From Bog-473 sp963766995 (GTDB lineage Bacteria; Actinomycetota; Acidimicrobiia; Acidimicrobiales; RAAP-2): DNA of 64,000 nucleotides. The DNA is taken from NCBI GenBank assembly GCA_963766995.1, contig CAVYCE010000003.1, forward strand, positions 620,001 through 684,000, read 5' to 3'. The translations under genes and the position numbers were made by a program. Below, piece by piece: positions 1-9,572 of this stretch; the first letter of the stretch is position 1, and every line of letters begins with the position of its first letter. Below the pieces are notes generated by a model that saw only the letters and a list, made by a program, of their open reading frames with translations, made no database searches and had not been told where the DNA came from.

Positions 1-2084
1 CCATCATTGGCAAAGAGCGAAATGTCGTTCAGAATCGCACGTCCGCCCAAGGCGACGTTGATGTCTCGAGCCACCAACACGGGACCAGCCGTGCTGCTCT
101 CCCCGTGAGTGGGCTTGGCGGTGGATGCCGGAAACGCCTTTTTCACTACTACCGGCTCCGATTCCTCTTGTTCATCCACCGCGGCCAGGCGAGTGGCCAG
201 CCATTCATAGGCGGTATCGCGCAACGTGTACACCACCGAGATCAATCCCCCCGGCAAGTACAGCAGGAGGAGGAGGAGGCCGACGCCGCTCGTCAGCAGC
301 ACCACGTCAGTCGAGCTGCCGAATACGGCTGGCAAGCCGATGACGTACACAGTGCCGAGAATGGCGCCGGACACCGTGCCCAGTCCTCCGATAATGACAA
401 TGGCCAGGATCTGCAACGACAGGGTGGCGCCGAAGTTGGAGATGTCGAAGTTCACCCTGAGACCGGCCAGGAGACCACCCGACAATGCGGCCACTCCGGC
501 GGTGAAAGCGAACACGGACAGCTTCACCAGCGAAGGTGAGACGGTGAGCGACTCGGCCCGCTCTTGATTTTCACGGACCGCGATGATCACGCGACCGACG
601 CCTGTTTTCCTCCAATGAGCCACCGCCAGCGACAGTGCCACGAGAACGGCCAGACAGAGGTAGTAGTAGTTGCGCTCATTGGCCAAGTTGATGCCGAACA
701 GGGTGCCCGGCGGTGTGGATAGTGATCCGCCCGCACCGGAAATGAAGGGCAATGGAAAGAACCACGTGCTGGCGGCCACCGCGAAGGCGAACGTCGTCAC
801 CGGCAGCATGAGACCGCGGATGCGCAACGCCGGTGCCCCGACAAGCACACCGGCCAGCGCACCGAAGATGGTGGCGAATCCAACCGCAGCCCCGAAACTC
901 AGTCCGTGAGCTTCGAAGGTGCCGGTGAGAACCGAACCCAATCCCACAAAGGCGAACTGCCCGAGAGAGAGCTGCCCACACCAACCCACGAGCACGGTGG
1001 TGGAGATGGCAGCCACTGCATAGAGCAGCACACGACTGACACTGAATAGGTCGCTCGATCCGGTGATGACCAGAGGCAGCGCCATGGCCAAGACGATGGC
1101 GGTCCCTGCGCTGAGTCGCGGCAACTGCCGGAAGAGGCGCCGTTGCAACAACACCGCCGGCACCGCCTTGGGCCGCGGAATGGCTACCAATGCCTCCGAT
1201 TGGGCGCCACCCACATCGGCCTTCCGAACCAGGAGGAGCACCAGAATGATGACGAAGAAGATGGCGTCGGCGGTTCCTCCATTGGTGGTGTTCACATTGA
1301 TGAAGGACTCAATGACGCCCATGCCAATGCCACCGGCCAGGGCCCAGGGCAGCGACGTCATTCGGCCCACCAGAGCGGCCGCCAGGGATGGGAGGAGAAT
1401 GCCTGGCCCAAACGGATCCTGAGGCACTCCGACCAACACACCCTGGATCGGGTTGTAGAGCACCACGGTGATGGCCGCCAATGCGCCACCCAGCGACCAC
1501 ACGTAGGTGGAGATTCGCTTGACACTTACGCCGGCCAGTTCGGCCGCGTCGGGATTCTCGGCCGAGGCCCGCATGGACATGCCCATGGGGGTGCGGGTGA
1601 GAAAGATGCCCAACACAATGACGATGGTGGGCACCAAGGCCAGGGCCAGGAAATCGCCCCCATTGAAGACGACATGCCCGATGGAGACCTGGCGGTTAAA
1701 GGGCACCGGATATCTGAACGTGCTGGTGCCCAATGGAAGCAGCAATTCGACCAGGTAAAACAGTTGCGCCAACCCGATGGTGGCGATCAGGACGACGATC
1801 CGCGGCGCATGGAAAAGCCGTCGGATCACGGTGAACTCCATCAGGGCACCCAGGACGGCGCCCATCAACGTGACCATGAGAAAACACAGCAGGTAATTGA
1901 TGTGGAAGGTCAGCACCAACTTGGCCAACACGCCGGCGCACAGTGAACCCAGCGCGCCGTAGGCGAAGTTCACGACGCCGGTGCATCGGTAAATGAGCAC
2001 CAGACCGGCCGCGACCAGCGCATAGACCAATCCTGAGCACACCCCAATGAGGAAGATCGCTGGCGGGTAGGTGATGGCGAGCAC
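1..2084 (-). CDS. LivH-LivM-LivG fused branched-chain amino acid-type ABC transporter (3' end outside window)
   Basis: This frame stays open from a GTG at 2084 to the left edge, about 694 codons. Residues ~1-290 read as a LivH-type permease (start VLAITYPPAIFLIGVCSG), ~310-620 as a LivM-type permease (GWCGQLSLGQFAFVGLG; LQILAIVIIGGLGTVSGAI), and from ~665 a LivG-type ATPase begins (VARDINVALGGRAILNDIS) and is cut by the edge. LivH, LivM and LivG are usually separate proteins that import branched-chain amino acids or similar solutes through the inner membrane; here they share one chain. The GTG overlaps the TAG of the upstream gene by one base, and a GGAGAGGA sequence sits about 9 bases before it. 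The substrate is unknown; a LivM-LivG fusion is less unusual than the triple fusion. Confidence 0.85.
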   Translation of the reverse strand, partial: MLAITYPPAIFLIGVCSGLVYALVAAGLVLIYRCTGVVNFAYGALGSLCAGVLAKLVLTFHINYLLCFLMVTLMGAVLGALMEFTVIRRLFHAPRIVVLIATIGLAQLFYLVELLLPLGTSTFRYPVPFNRQVSIGHVVFNGGDFLALALVPTIVIVLGIFLTRTPMGMSMRASAENPDAAELAGVSVKRISTYVWSLGGALAAITVVLYNPIQGVLVGVPQDPFGPGILLPSLAAALVGRMTSLPWALAGGIGMGVIESFINVNTTNGGTADAIFFVIILVLLLVRKADVGGAQSEALVAIPRPKAVPAVLLQRRLFRQLPRLSAGTAIVLAMALPLVITGSSDLFSVSRVLLYAVAAISTTVLVGWCGQLSLGQFAFVGLGSVLTGTFEAHGLSFGAAVGFATIFGALAGVLVGAPALRIRGLMLPVTTFAFAVAASTWFFPLPFISGAGGSLSTPPGTLFGINLANERNYYYLCLAVLVALSLAVAHWRKTGVGRVIIAVRENQERAESLTVSPSLVKLSVFAFTAGVAALSGGLLAGLRVNFDISNFGATLSLQILAIVIIGGLGTVSGAILGTVYVIGLPAVFGSSTDVVLLTSGVGLLLLLLYLPGGLISVVYTLRDTAYEWLATRLAAVDEQEESEPVVVKKAFPASTAKPTHGESSTAGPVLVARDINVALGGRAILNDISLFAND

Positions 2085-4361
2085 TATCCGAAGTCCTCTC
2101 CAAGAAACACGGCACGGGCCAAGTCGCCGCTTTGGGCCAACACCTGGGTCGGACCGTCGAACCTGATCCTGCCCTTCTCCATGAAGACGGCGCGATCGGC
2201 CACGGTGAGGGCCACGTTGATTGACTGCTCCACAATGATCATGGTGGTACCGGCCGCCTTCAGGCGCTCGATCACCTTGATGATCCTCTTGCACCACAAT
2301 CGGGGCCAGGCCAAGCGACAGCTCATCAATCAAGAGCAACTCGGGATCGAGCAAAAGGGCTTTGGCCAGGGCGAGCATCTGCTGCTCTCCACCGGACAGC
2401 GTGCCAGCGGGTTGCTGCAAGAGCGGCCGTAAACCGGGAAAGAGGTCGAGCACTTCTTCGGTCTTCCGTTCGATGCGCGCCTGGTCCCATATGAAGGTGC
2501 TGGCCCCTACCAGGAGGTTCTCCTCCACCGACATGGATGGGAAGACGGCCCTCCCTCCGGCCACCTGGACGATGCCCCCGCGCACGCGATCACTCGGTGA
2601 TTGGTACGTAATGGACGTTCCATTGAGACGGATCACCCCCCGGTCCGGCAGGGCCAGACCGGAAATGGCCCGCAGCAGCGTCGACTTGCCCGCGCCGTTA
2701 GTGCCGAGCAGGGCCAACGTCTCACCGCGAGCCACCTCGAGGTTGATGTCGAAGAGCACCTGCACCGGTCCATAGCTGAAGTCCAGGTTCCGGACCTGCA
2801 CAAAGTGATCATCCGCATTGCCATGGCGGAGTCGCTCGGCTTCTTCCAGTTCCTCGCGCATCTCTTCCACCACGAGTGCCATGTCGTGATGGACATTGCC
2901 CGAGGCGCGGACCAGGAAGATGGCCGCAATGAAGCAACCCAGCGGAATCATGATGCTCAGTGCGGTACGAGGCCCAACCGAGTCGGCCAGGATTCCGGTC
3001 ATGACGCCACCAATGAGACCTCCGACCACCACGGTGTAGAGACCCACCATGGCGAAGGAAAAGCCGCGCATTCGGTACGGAACGATGGACGCGACCATGG
3101 CGCCACAGATCGCCGGCGAGAACAAACACACGCCAGCGGGAATCTGCCAGAGCACCAACTCCCAGGTCTTTGGCATGTACAGGCTGGTGACATACATGAA
3201 CGGAAAGAAGGCCAGCAGCGCAGCCACCAGCTTGAGCACCTTGGAGGGATCCTTGCGGAACAAGCGGTCTGCGAACGGTGCCCCAACAGCCATCCCCACC
3301 AATCCGCCCAAGGAGGCGAGCGACGCCACCGTGCCCCGCGAAATGGCGTCCAAGTGGTAGTGGTCGCGCAGGTAGATGTTGAAAATGATCGGCCCACCCG
3401 AGAGCATGAGCCCCAGGGCGGCAACGGCCGACATGATGGCGGTAAACGTCTTGACCTTCTTGAGCCGGTCGAATGCGGCCGACATGGAGATGGCGGTCGA
3501 GGACACGGGGAATGGGCTGGAGCCAACGTCATTGGTGGCACCGAAGAGGCCGGCTTCACCAGTGGTGACCGCCTCGGCCTTCTCCACCATTTCGGCGGTG
3601 ATCTCGGTGAGCTCGTTCTTGCCTCGACCTGGGTCACGCAAGAAAAAGGCCATCACGCCAAAGCCCATGGCCGGTAGACCCAGGATGACGAAGGCCCAAC
3701 GCCACCCGTTGGTGCCACCGGCGATGGTGGCGATGACGGCAGCGAAAATCGGGCCGAAAGCGGGTCCGGCGAAGGACGCCACGTTGTACACGGCGAACAC
3801 CCGGTTGCGACCTTCAATCGGATACTGATCAGAGAGCAGGGACTGCACGACGGGGATGTTCCCCTTGCCGACCCCGTTCCCGGTACGGACGACGGCGAAT
3901 TGCCAGGCCGACGTCACGAAGCCTGTCACCAGCGAGAACGCGCCCCAAATGATCGATGTGACCCCGACGAGGACGGGTCGTAGCCGTCGGTCGGCCATGA
4001 GGCCGAGCGGCACCATGCCGGCAAAGACGGCCACTGCCCCGATGCTCGAGACAAAGGTAAGTCCCGCATAACTCAAATGGAAACTGCGCTGAATCTCAGG
4101 TGACAGCACCGACAGGGTGAGTCCGTCCACCTCATTGATCAGGTTCAAGGCCAGCAGGACACCGAGGGTGGCGATGCCGCCGACCTTGAGTACCTGACGC
4201 AACGACATGGCCTGCCCACCAACACCGAAGAGCTCATCGCTCGCCAATTCAGGAGTCTCATCCATCTGCCTGGCCTCTTCATGCCGGCGCTCCTCCTCCG
4301 CCAACATGGTGGAGGCCAGGGTGCTGGCATCAAGTGCGTCGGAATCCGGTGAGAACTCCAT
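2084..4361 (-). CDS. MFS transporter fused to LivF-type ABC ATPase, interrupted by a single-base frameshift
   Basis: Starting at ATG 4361, residues ~50-500 form a 12-helix MFS-like domain (MADRRLRPVLVG; FFLRDPGRGKNELTEI). After a charged linker a LivF-type ATPase follows, with Walker A GTNGAGKST, signature LSGGEQQ and Walker B LLLIDELSLGLAPIVVQ. Immediately after this the frame changes: the conserved C-terminus (RIIKVIERLKAAGTTMIIVE ... FLGEDFG) is in the next frame and ends at a TAG on 2084-2086. The span is 2278 nt, one more than a multiple of three, so one extra base lies near 2285-2292, probably in a CAAGAGG that should read CAGAGG. Its ATG overlaps the stop of the binding-protein gene (TGATG). 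It is either a sequencing indel or a real lesion. The MFS-ATPase fusion itself is in frame. Confidence 0.8.
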
Positions 4362-5941
4362 CAATATTGGTTCTGGTAGTAGGGACCATCGGGCAGCCAG
4401 CATTTACAGCTATAACGCCAGATCACCTTGCGGGTGGAGTCCGGGGCGTCGAACTTGCCCGGCCCGAAGCTGCCCACGGAGCCGTAGGGCATGGGGAACT
4501 GACCGATGGCCTGCATCCCTTTACTCAGGGATGAGGTGGTGAGGTCAGCGCCGGCATTGGTGGCGCCTTTGACGAAGAGATTGAGGATGCCGCACGCGGT
4601 GACTGCGGTGGCGTACTCCTCATTCGACTGACTCAGCGTGTCGCCGGTCTCCTGGGTGTAGATGGCGGCACAAGCGGCATCTTGCGGCGCATCCGCTATG
4701 CCGGCCTGATATTCGCCCGTGTTGAGCGAGGTGTAGCCGATGCTGCCGTCGAAGCTCGCCGGCATATAAAGGGCGTAATTATCGGTGGCGCCACCGTTGA
4801 CGTCGGAGAGCACATAGGTGGGTGTGTAGCCGTCAGATTCAGCTTCCTGGCCGAAGAGGTCCGCTGCGACGAGGCTGGCCACTGGAAGGACCAGATTGAC
4901 ACCATCGGCCTGCATTTGTTGGATGGCGACGGGTATCTGCGACTCAGCGGTCGATGGATCACTGGACAGGCTGATTCGGTAGGCCACCTTGTAACCGTCC
5001 GCCGTGAGCGCCGGAAGCAGTGTCTCATTCACCAGTAGGGCGTCGTCGCCGCCATCGTCGAGGATGCCGATCTTCTCGCCGGTGAAGTCACCGTCGCGTT
5101 GCATGGACACAACCTGGTTCTTCAGTGCTCGGTCATTGTCGGGCGAAATAGAGAAGAAGAGCCCGTTGGACTCTTGGTAGTAGTAATCGTTGGCTGACGC
5201 TTGTCCGATGAAAGGCGTCTGGTGTTGCTGGGTCAGGCACAAGATGGGAGCGCCGTAGTAGCCGCCGCTTTGCAGGACGGCGAAGACATGATCCTGTTCG
5301 GTCATCTGGATGCAGGCCTGTTCCAACGAGTCGGCCGACGTCAGATCAATCGGCACGTACGTGGGCACGATCTGTCGGCCCAAAATCCCCCCGTGCGCGT
5401 TCTGATTGGCGATGAAGGCTTCCCACTGCAACTGAGGATTGCCCTCCGTCTGTCCCAACTGACCCAAATTGGAAAGTTCCGGGACGGGGATGCCTACCGA
5501 GATGGTGGTGGGGGTGACGCCGGTGGCGCTGGCGGTCAGGCCGGAAGCTGGACCGGTCGAATGGGAACCTGGGGTCCCATTCCCCTGGGCAGCTGCCGGA
5601 GTGCCAGGCGCCGCGACCGGAGCCGTCGTGGTTGTGGTCGGAATGAGAGTGGAGGGAGTCTCCGAGGACGCCCGAGAGGCGGCCTTGGATCCGGCCAATC
5701 CGAGGATGCCGCTGGAACTGGCCGAAGCCTGGCTGGGCGCGGGACTGCCAATGGCAAAGGGGATGATCAACCCGAGAGCGAAAATAACGCTGCCCACGGC
5801 GATCAAGAGGCCGTACGTGCTGCGCACGGACGGAATCCTCACTCGGCCTTGACGCTCCACCTGCACCCCCCACGGTTGCGGATACCCCTGCGCCGGCGGG
5901 GACCCGTATGCGGTTTTGTTACTTTTATCATCATTGATCAT
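4361..5941 (-). CDS. Membrane-anchored branched-chain amino acid-type ABC substrate-binding protein
   Basis: A 526-residue protein with a short cytoplasmic N-terminus, one membrane segment at about residues 42-65 (STYGLLIAVGSVIFALGLII), a Ser/Thr/Pro/Ala-rich linker, then a type I periplasmic-binding fold from about residue 140 (ATGVTPTTISVGIPVPELSN; GGILGRQIVPTYVPIDLTS). This matches LivK-like ligand receptors; the anchor replaces the usual lipobox. It is the first gene of a minus-strand operon, with its TGA overlapping the ATG of the MFS-LivF gene. The chosen start gives MINDDKSNKT; an in-frame ATG at 5977 would add 12 unconvincing residues, and neither has a clear Shine-Dalgarno sequence. 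The ligand is not evident; a nearby rhamnulokinase leaves a sugar or other solute possible. Confidence 0.8.
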   Translation of the reverse strand: MINDDKSNKTAYGSPPAQGYPQPWGVQVERQGRVRIPSVRSTYGLLIAVGSVIFALGLIIPFAIGSPAPSQASASSSGILGLAGSKAASRASSETPSTLIPTTTTTAPVAAPGTPAAAQGNGTPGSHSTGPASGLTASATGVTPTTISVGIPVPELSNLGQLGQTEGNPQLQWEAFIANQNAHGGILGRQIVPTYVPIDLTSADSLEQACIQMTEQDHVFAVLQSGGYYGAPILCLTQQHQTPFIGQASANDYYYQESNGLFFSISPDNDRALKNQVVSMQRDGDFTGEKIGILDDGGDDALLVNETLLPALTADGYKVAYRISLSSDPSTAESQIPVAIQQMQADGVNLVLPVASLVAADLFGQEAESDGYTPTYVLSDVNGGATDNYALYMPASFDGSIGYTSLNTGEYQAGIADAPQDAACAAIYTQETGDTLSQSNEEYATAVTACGILNLFVKGATNAGADLTTSSLSKGMQAIGQFPMPYGSVGSFGPGKFDAPDSTRKVIWRYSCKCWLPDGPYYQNQY

Positions 5942-6039
5942 CAGGTGCAACGCTCTAAAGCTGGAGCCAGGCTGCATCTGATGTGCAGTTTTGTGCCGTA
6001 CTCACCGAGAAGCAGTACCGCGAGGAGTATTTTTCCACC

Positions 6040-6786
6040 ATGAGCGTCGATGCCATAGGTCGCTTGGACGAAATAGAACGTCGCGTGGCCACCGAGGGCC
6101 GAGCCAAGATCTCCGAACTGGCCACCTCCCTTGGTGTCTCGGAAATGACCGTCCGGCGAGATCTTGACGTCCTGACCGAAGAGGGCCGCATCCGGCGAGT
6201 TCGGGGCGGAGCGGTGGCCAATGGTCCCCAACCATTCGCCGAACGCTTTGCCAAGCAATCACGCGCCAAGGACAAGATCGCCGAAAAGGTGTTGCGCCTT
6301 CTGGGTGATGGGGGTGCCATCGGCTTCGATGCTTCGACCACCTTGCAACGAGTGGCGGCCCGCATGCACGAAGTAGGCGACCTGACCGTGATTACCAACG
6401 GTCCCGATTGCTTCAACGTCCTGCAACAGCAGCCGGGAGTCACCACCATTCTGCTGGGCGGTCAGCTCGACCGCAGAACCGGAAGTCTCGTTGGTCCCTT
6501 GGCGGTGCGCAGTGCACACGAACTGTTCCTCCGCCGCTTTTTCGTCTCCGCTGCCGGCATCGACCCAACCATGGGCACCAGTGAAACCACGCTTGAAGAG
6601 GCGCAGGTCAAACAAGCCATGGCCCAGTCAGCGGAGCAGATTGTGGTCGCGGTCGACTCCACCAAATTGGATCGTCGTGCTCCGGGTCGCTGCCTTCCAT
6701 TCGACCGCATCGACTTACTGGTGACCGACCTCGCTCCTTCTGATGGACGACTGGCCGCCTATAGAGACGTCTGCGAGGTCGTGTAG
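6040..6786 (+). CDS. DeoR-family transcriptional regulator
   Basis: A 248-residue regulator. The N-terminal DeoR helix-turn-helix is at about residues 20-50 (AKISELATSLGVSEMTVRRD) and is followed by a sugar-phosphate isomerase-like sensor domain (IGFDASTTL, ILLGGQLDRRTGSLVGP, VAVDSTKLDRRAPGR). Members bind phosphorylated sugars and usually repress sugar-catabolic operons. The ATG at 6040 is preceded by GAGGAG at 6022-6027, favouring it over an upstream in-frame ATG at 5983 that gives an untypical leader. The gene diverges from the ABC transporter operon, with fewer than 100 bp between the starts, and converges with rhamnulokinase, overlapping its 3' end by 28 bp. It may control either neighbour; the target is inferred only. 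Confidence 0.88.
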   Translation: MSVDAIGRLDEIERRVATEGRAKISELATSLGVSEMTVRRDLDVLTEEGRIRRVRGGAVANGPQPFAERFAKQSRAKDKIAEKVLRLLGDGGAIGFDASTTLQRVAARMHEVGDLTVITNGPDCFNVLQQQPGVTTILLGGQLDRRTGSLVGPLAVRSAHELFLRRFFVSAAGIDPTMGTSETTLEEAQVKQAMAQSAEQIVVAVDSTKLDRRAPGRCLPFDRIDLLVTDLAPSDGRLAAYRDVCEVV

Positions 6787-8249
6787 TCAACCCGTCGCTC
6801 GGCCGATGGCCACACGCCGCCATCTTCAGGCTCAAAGACGCGCACTGCTACGTGCTTCCTCAACAGCGCCCGCAAGTCAAGAAGTGACGCACCCGGCATG
6901 ACCAATGGTCGTATCTGTATCAACGCGTTGCCCAAGGCAGACGCCTCACTCGGCCCGGCCGTCACCCGGGTATTGGTGGCGTCAGCAATCAGCCGGCAGA
7001 GCAGTTCGTTCTGCGACCCTCCACCCACCATGTGCAGGACTTCGACGTCACGACCAGTGACTTCCATGGCATGGCGAAGATGGCGCCTTACGGCCAAGGC
7101 CAAGCTGTCGAATATGGCTCTGGCCATCTGACCGGGGTTCATGGGCACTGGTTCGCCACATTCCCTGGCCACGTCGGCCACCCGCTCTGGCATGTTGCCA
7201 GGGGCCAGGAAGCGGGAATCGTCTGGATTGAAAACGGTGCGACACGGTTCTGCAGTGGCCGCGGCCGCGATGAGGAACTGCAGCGACACCGGCTGCCCAT
7301 CGACTTCCGCCCAATGGCGCAGGCACTCCTGCAGCAACCAGAGGCCGGCCATATTCTTCACATGTCGAACGGTCCCGTCGACGCCCAACTCGTTGTTGAA
7401 CCCCGCGGCGAGACTGGCATGGCTTAAAACCGGTGCGGGTAATTCCAGGCCGAGAATGGACCAGGTGCCACAGGAAAGAAAGGCGCAGTGTTCTGACTGC
7501 GCTGGCATGGCCACCACGGCCGAGGCGGTGTCATGTGAGGCCACCGACACAACCGGGACGCCTTCAAAGTCGATTGCGCCGGCCCGGTCACGACGTGCTG
7601 GTCCGAGCAGTGTGCCGGGCTCCGTCAATAGGGCGAAGAGATCTAGATTGAGGGACAGCATGCCCATGAGGTCGCGGTCAATCTTGCGGTCGCTTGGATT
7701 GACCAGTCCGGTAGTCGATGCGTTGGTGACTTCGGTGACGGCGACGCCGGTCAGCCAATGGTTGAGCAAATCTGGGATGAGAAGGGCGAACTCCGCCTGT
7801 GTGATGGAGGGTCCTCCCAATTCGGCCATGAGTTGAAATATCGTTTGGAGAGGTTGCGGCGTCGTTCCGTTCCGGGCGTACAGAGCGTCCGTGTCGAGTT
7901 GAGTATGGAGTCGAGCAGGCATATCCGATGTCCGCGCATCTCGATAACAGAAGGGGTCGGTGATCAGTGCACCTTGTTGATCGATGAGTCCGTAGTCGAC
8001 GCCCCATGTGTCGATGCCGACAGAGTCGAGGCGCGACGCGGTCCGCGCCGCGAGATTGACGCCGTCGACGACATGACCGGAGATGGCGGCGAAGTCCCAA
8101 AAGAGTTGATGGTGCCTCTCGACCGGGGCGTTCGGAAAACGCGCCAATTCACGCGTGTGCCAGTGGTCTAACCCGATCTCGGCCAGCAGCACCCGGCCGC
8201 CCGAAGCGCCGATGTCCACTGCCACCACTGACGCCCTTGGGGTCGCCAC
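6759..8249 (-). CDS. rhaB: Rhamnulokinase (FGGY-family carbohydrate kinase)
   Basis: A 496-residue FGGY kinase, the family's usual length. It would phosphorylate L-rhamnulose to rhamnulose 1-phosphate in the cytoplasm. The N-terminal phosphate-binding loop is DIGASGGRVLL. The rhamnulokinase-typical block is VGIDTWGVDYGLIDQQG and the C-terminal adenosine-binding block is GGGSQNELLCRLIADATN. Next to it are a LacI regulator (divergent) and a DeoR regulator (convergent, 28-bp overlap), but there is no rhamnose isomerase, aldolase or mutarotase in the window, so the rest of the pathway must be elsewhere or the true substrate is another ketose. The family assignment is firm; the exact substrate is inferred. 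Confidence 0.85.
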   Translation of the reverse strand: MATPRASVVAVDIGASGGRVLLAEIGLDHWHTRELARFPNAPVERHHQLFWDFAAISGHVVDGVNLAARTASRLDSVGIDTWGVDYGLIDQQGALITDPFCYRDARTSDMPARLHTQLDTDALYARNGTTPQPLQTIFQLMAELGGPSITQAEFALLIPDLLNHWLTGVAVTEVTNASTTGLVNPSDRKIDRDLMGMLSLNLDLFALLTEPGTLLGPARRDRAGAIDFEGVPVVSVASHDTASAVVAMPAQSEHCAFLSCGTWSILGLELPAPVLSHASLAAGFNNELGVDGTVRHVKNMAGLWLLQECLRHWAEVDGQPVSLQFLIAAAATAEPCRTVFNPDDSRFLAPGNMPERVADVARECGEPVPMNPGQMARAIFDSLALAVRRHLRHAMEVTGRDVEVLHMVGGGSQNELLCRLIADATNTRVTAGPSEASALGNALIQIRPLVMPGASLLDLRALLRKHVAVRVFEPEDGGVWPSAERRVDYTTSQTSL

Positions 8250-8297
8250 GACCTACCTCCTCGGGCCGGCGCCGTCGTATGCCCGGCCCGTCTAAGT

Positions 8298-8309
8298 TGA
8301 ATCGTTACA
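8298..8309. promoter_or_regulatory. Possible LacI-family operator between rhaB and the LacI gene
   Basis: TGAATCGTTACA is an imperfect palindrome (8 of 12 positions symmetric) centred on the CG dinucleotide typical of LacI-family operators. It lies in the 122-bp divergent region between the kinase start (8249) and the regulator start (8372). Only the sequence symmetry and position support it. Confidence 0.4.
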
Positions 8310-8371
8310 GTAAGAAGGCTGCAGCGATTCGGCAAGCCCGACCAGCCGGTGCGATGAGGGAGGTGGCGAGC

Positions 8372-9400
8372 GTGGACAACGCTGACGAGAGCTCGTCCAC
8401 GACCAGCGTCCGAGAGGTGGCCCTCCGTGCCGGCGTGTCCGTTGGCACTGTCTCCAATGTCCTGAATCGACCCGAGTTGGTGGCCGAGGCCACCCGATCA
8501 CGCGTGCGCCAAGCCATTGACGACCTCGGGTTCGTACGCAATGAGTCGGCCCGCCAGCTGCGGGCTGGACATAGCCGCACTATCGGATTGATTGTGCTTG
8601 ACATCACCAACCCGTTCTTTACCGACGTGGCGCGCGGTGTCGAAGATGCGGCCAGTGCGGCTGGACTGTCGGTCATTTTGTGCAATAGCGACGACGACCC
8701 GGCCAAGGAGGCTCGGTACATTGAGCTGCTAGTCGAGCAACGAGTGCAGGGCATCCTCGTCGTGCCGGCCGCTGCGTCCGCCCGTCAACCATCGATCGCC
8801 TCATCGCGTGGGATCCCCACCATCCTGCTCGACTACCACCCCAAATCAACCCAGGGATGTTCTGCCTCGGTGGACGACGTCAAAGGCGGGCAGCTGGCGG
8901 TTCAGCATCTCTTGGGGCTTGGGCATCGCACTATCGCCTTCGTGGGTGGCGGCAGCTCCATGCAGGTGGCGGATCGAGAGCGAGGTGCCCTGCAGGCGGT
9001 GGCGGCCGCGGGCGAAGACAGCGTGCTCGTACCCATAGAGGCCTCAAGCTTGAACGTGGCGGGAGGTCGACGAGCCGCGGTGACGCTGCTGGCACGGCCG
9101 GTGTCCGAGCGACCAACCGCAGCGTTTTGCGCCAATGACTTGGTCGCCTTGGGCATGCTCCAGGAGCTGTCGGCCCGGGGTGTGTCGGTTCCAAGGGATC
9201 TGTCACTGGTGGGCTACGATGACATTGAGTTCGCGGCATCGGCCGGTACGCCGTTGACTTCGGTGCGACAACCTCGACACGAACTCGGACAGGTGGCTGC
9301 CGCCCTCCTCTTGGAGGAGACGACCGAAGCAGGGCACCGCCACCGCCATGTGGTCTTCGATCCGGAGTTGGTGATTCGTGCCAGCAGCGGCCGTCGATAG
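8372..9400 (+). CDS. LacI-family transcriptional regulator
   Basis: A 342-residue LacI/GalR regulator. The N-terminal helix-turn-helix and hinge are within residues ~10-60 (SVREVALRAGVSVGTVSNVL, then LRAGHSRTIGLIV). The periplasmic-binding-like sensor carries typical blocks (DITNPFFTDVARGVEDAA, FCANDLVALGMLQ, LSLVGYDDIEFA). GTG 8372 is chosen because GGAGGTGG lies 6-10 bases upstream; an in-frame ATG at 8354 is the alternative. It is divergent from rhamnulokinase and probably represses it in response to a sugar such as rhamnose. That role is inferred from the arrangement. Confidence 0.87.
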   Translation: MDNADESSSTTSVREVALRAGVSVGTVSNVLNRPELVAEATRSRVRQAIDDLGFVRNESARQLRAGHSRTIGLIVLDITNPFFTDVARGVEDAASAAGLSVILCNSDDDPAKEARYIELLVEQRVQGILVVPAAASARQPSIASSRGIPTILLDYHPKSTQGCSASVDDVKGGQLAVQHLLGLGHRTIAFVGGGSSMQVADRERGALQAVAAAGEDSVLVPIEASSLNVAGGRRAAVTLLARPVSERPTAAFCANDLVALGMLQELSARGVSVPRDLSLVGYDDIEFAASAGTPLTSVRQPRHELGQVAAALLLEETTEAGHRHRHVVFDPELVIRASSGRR

Positions 9401-9572
9401 GTGGGGCTGCGCTGGCTGCGTTTCGGATGCGAAGTGGGCCACACGCTGCACAAAGAGGCCAGTTGGCTCACGTCGGACACACCCTGTCCCTACACTTCGG
9501 CCCATGCAGTCGACTTCGGCGGATCGGAACCCCGGGCACCTCACGGGTGCCCGGTAGGGTCGAGAAGTCTCC

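Noticed and set aside
105..1946. Several plus-strand open frames opposite the Liv permeases
   Set aside because: Low-complexity Gln/His/Asp/Gly-rich translations opposite a clear permease frame on the minus strand.
1..4361. A genuine single protein of more than 1450 residues
   Set aside because: The continuous frame includes about 69 codons of non-homologous sequence exactly where the LivF tail appears in the next frame; a one-base indel explains it better.
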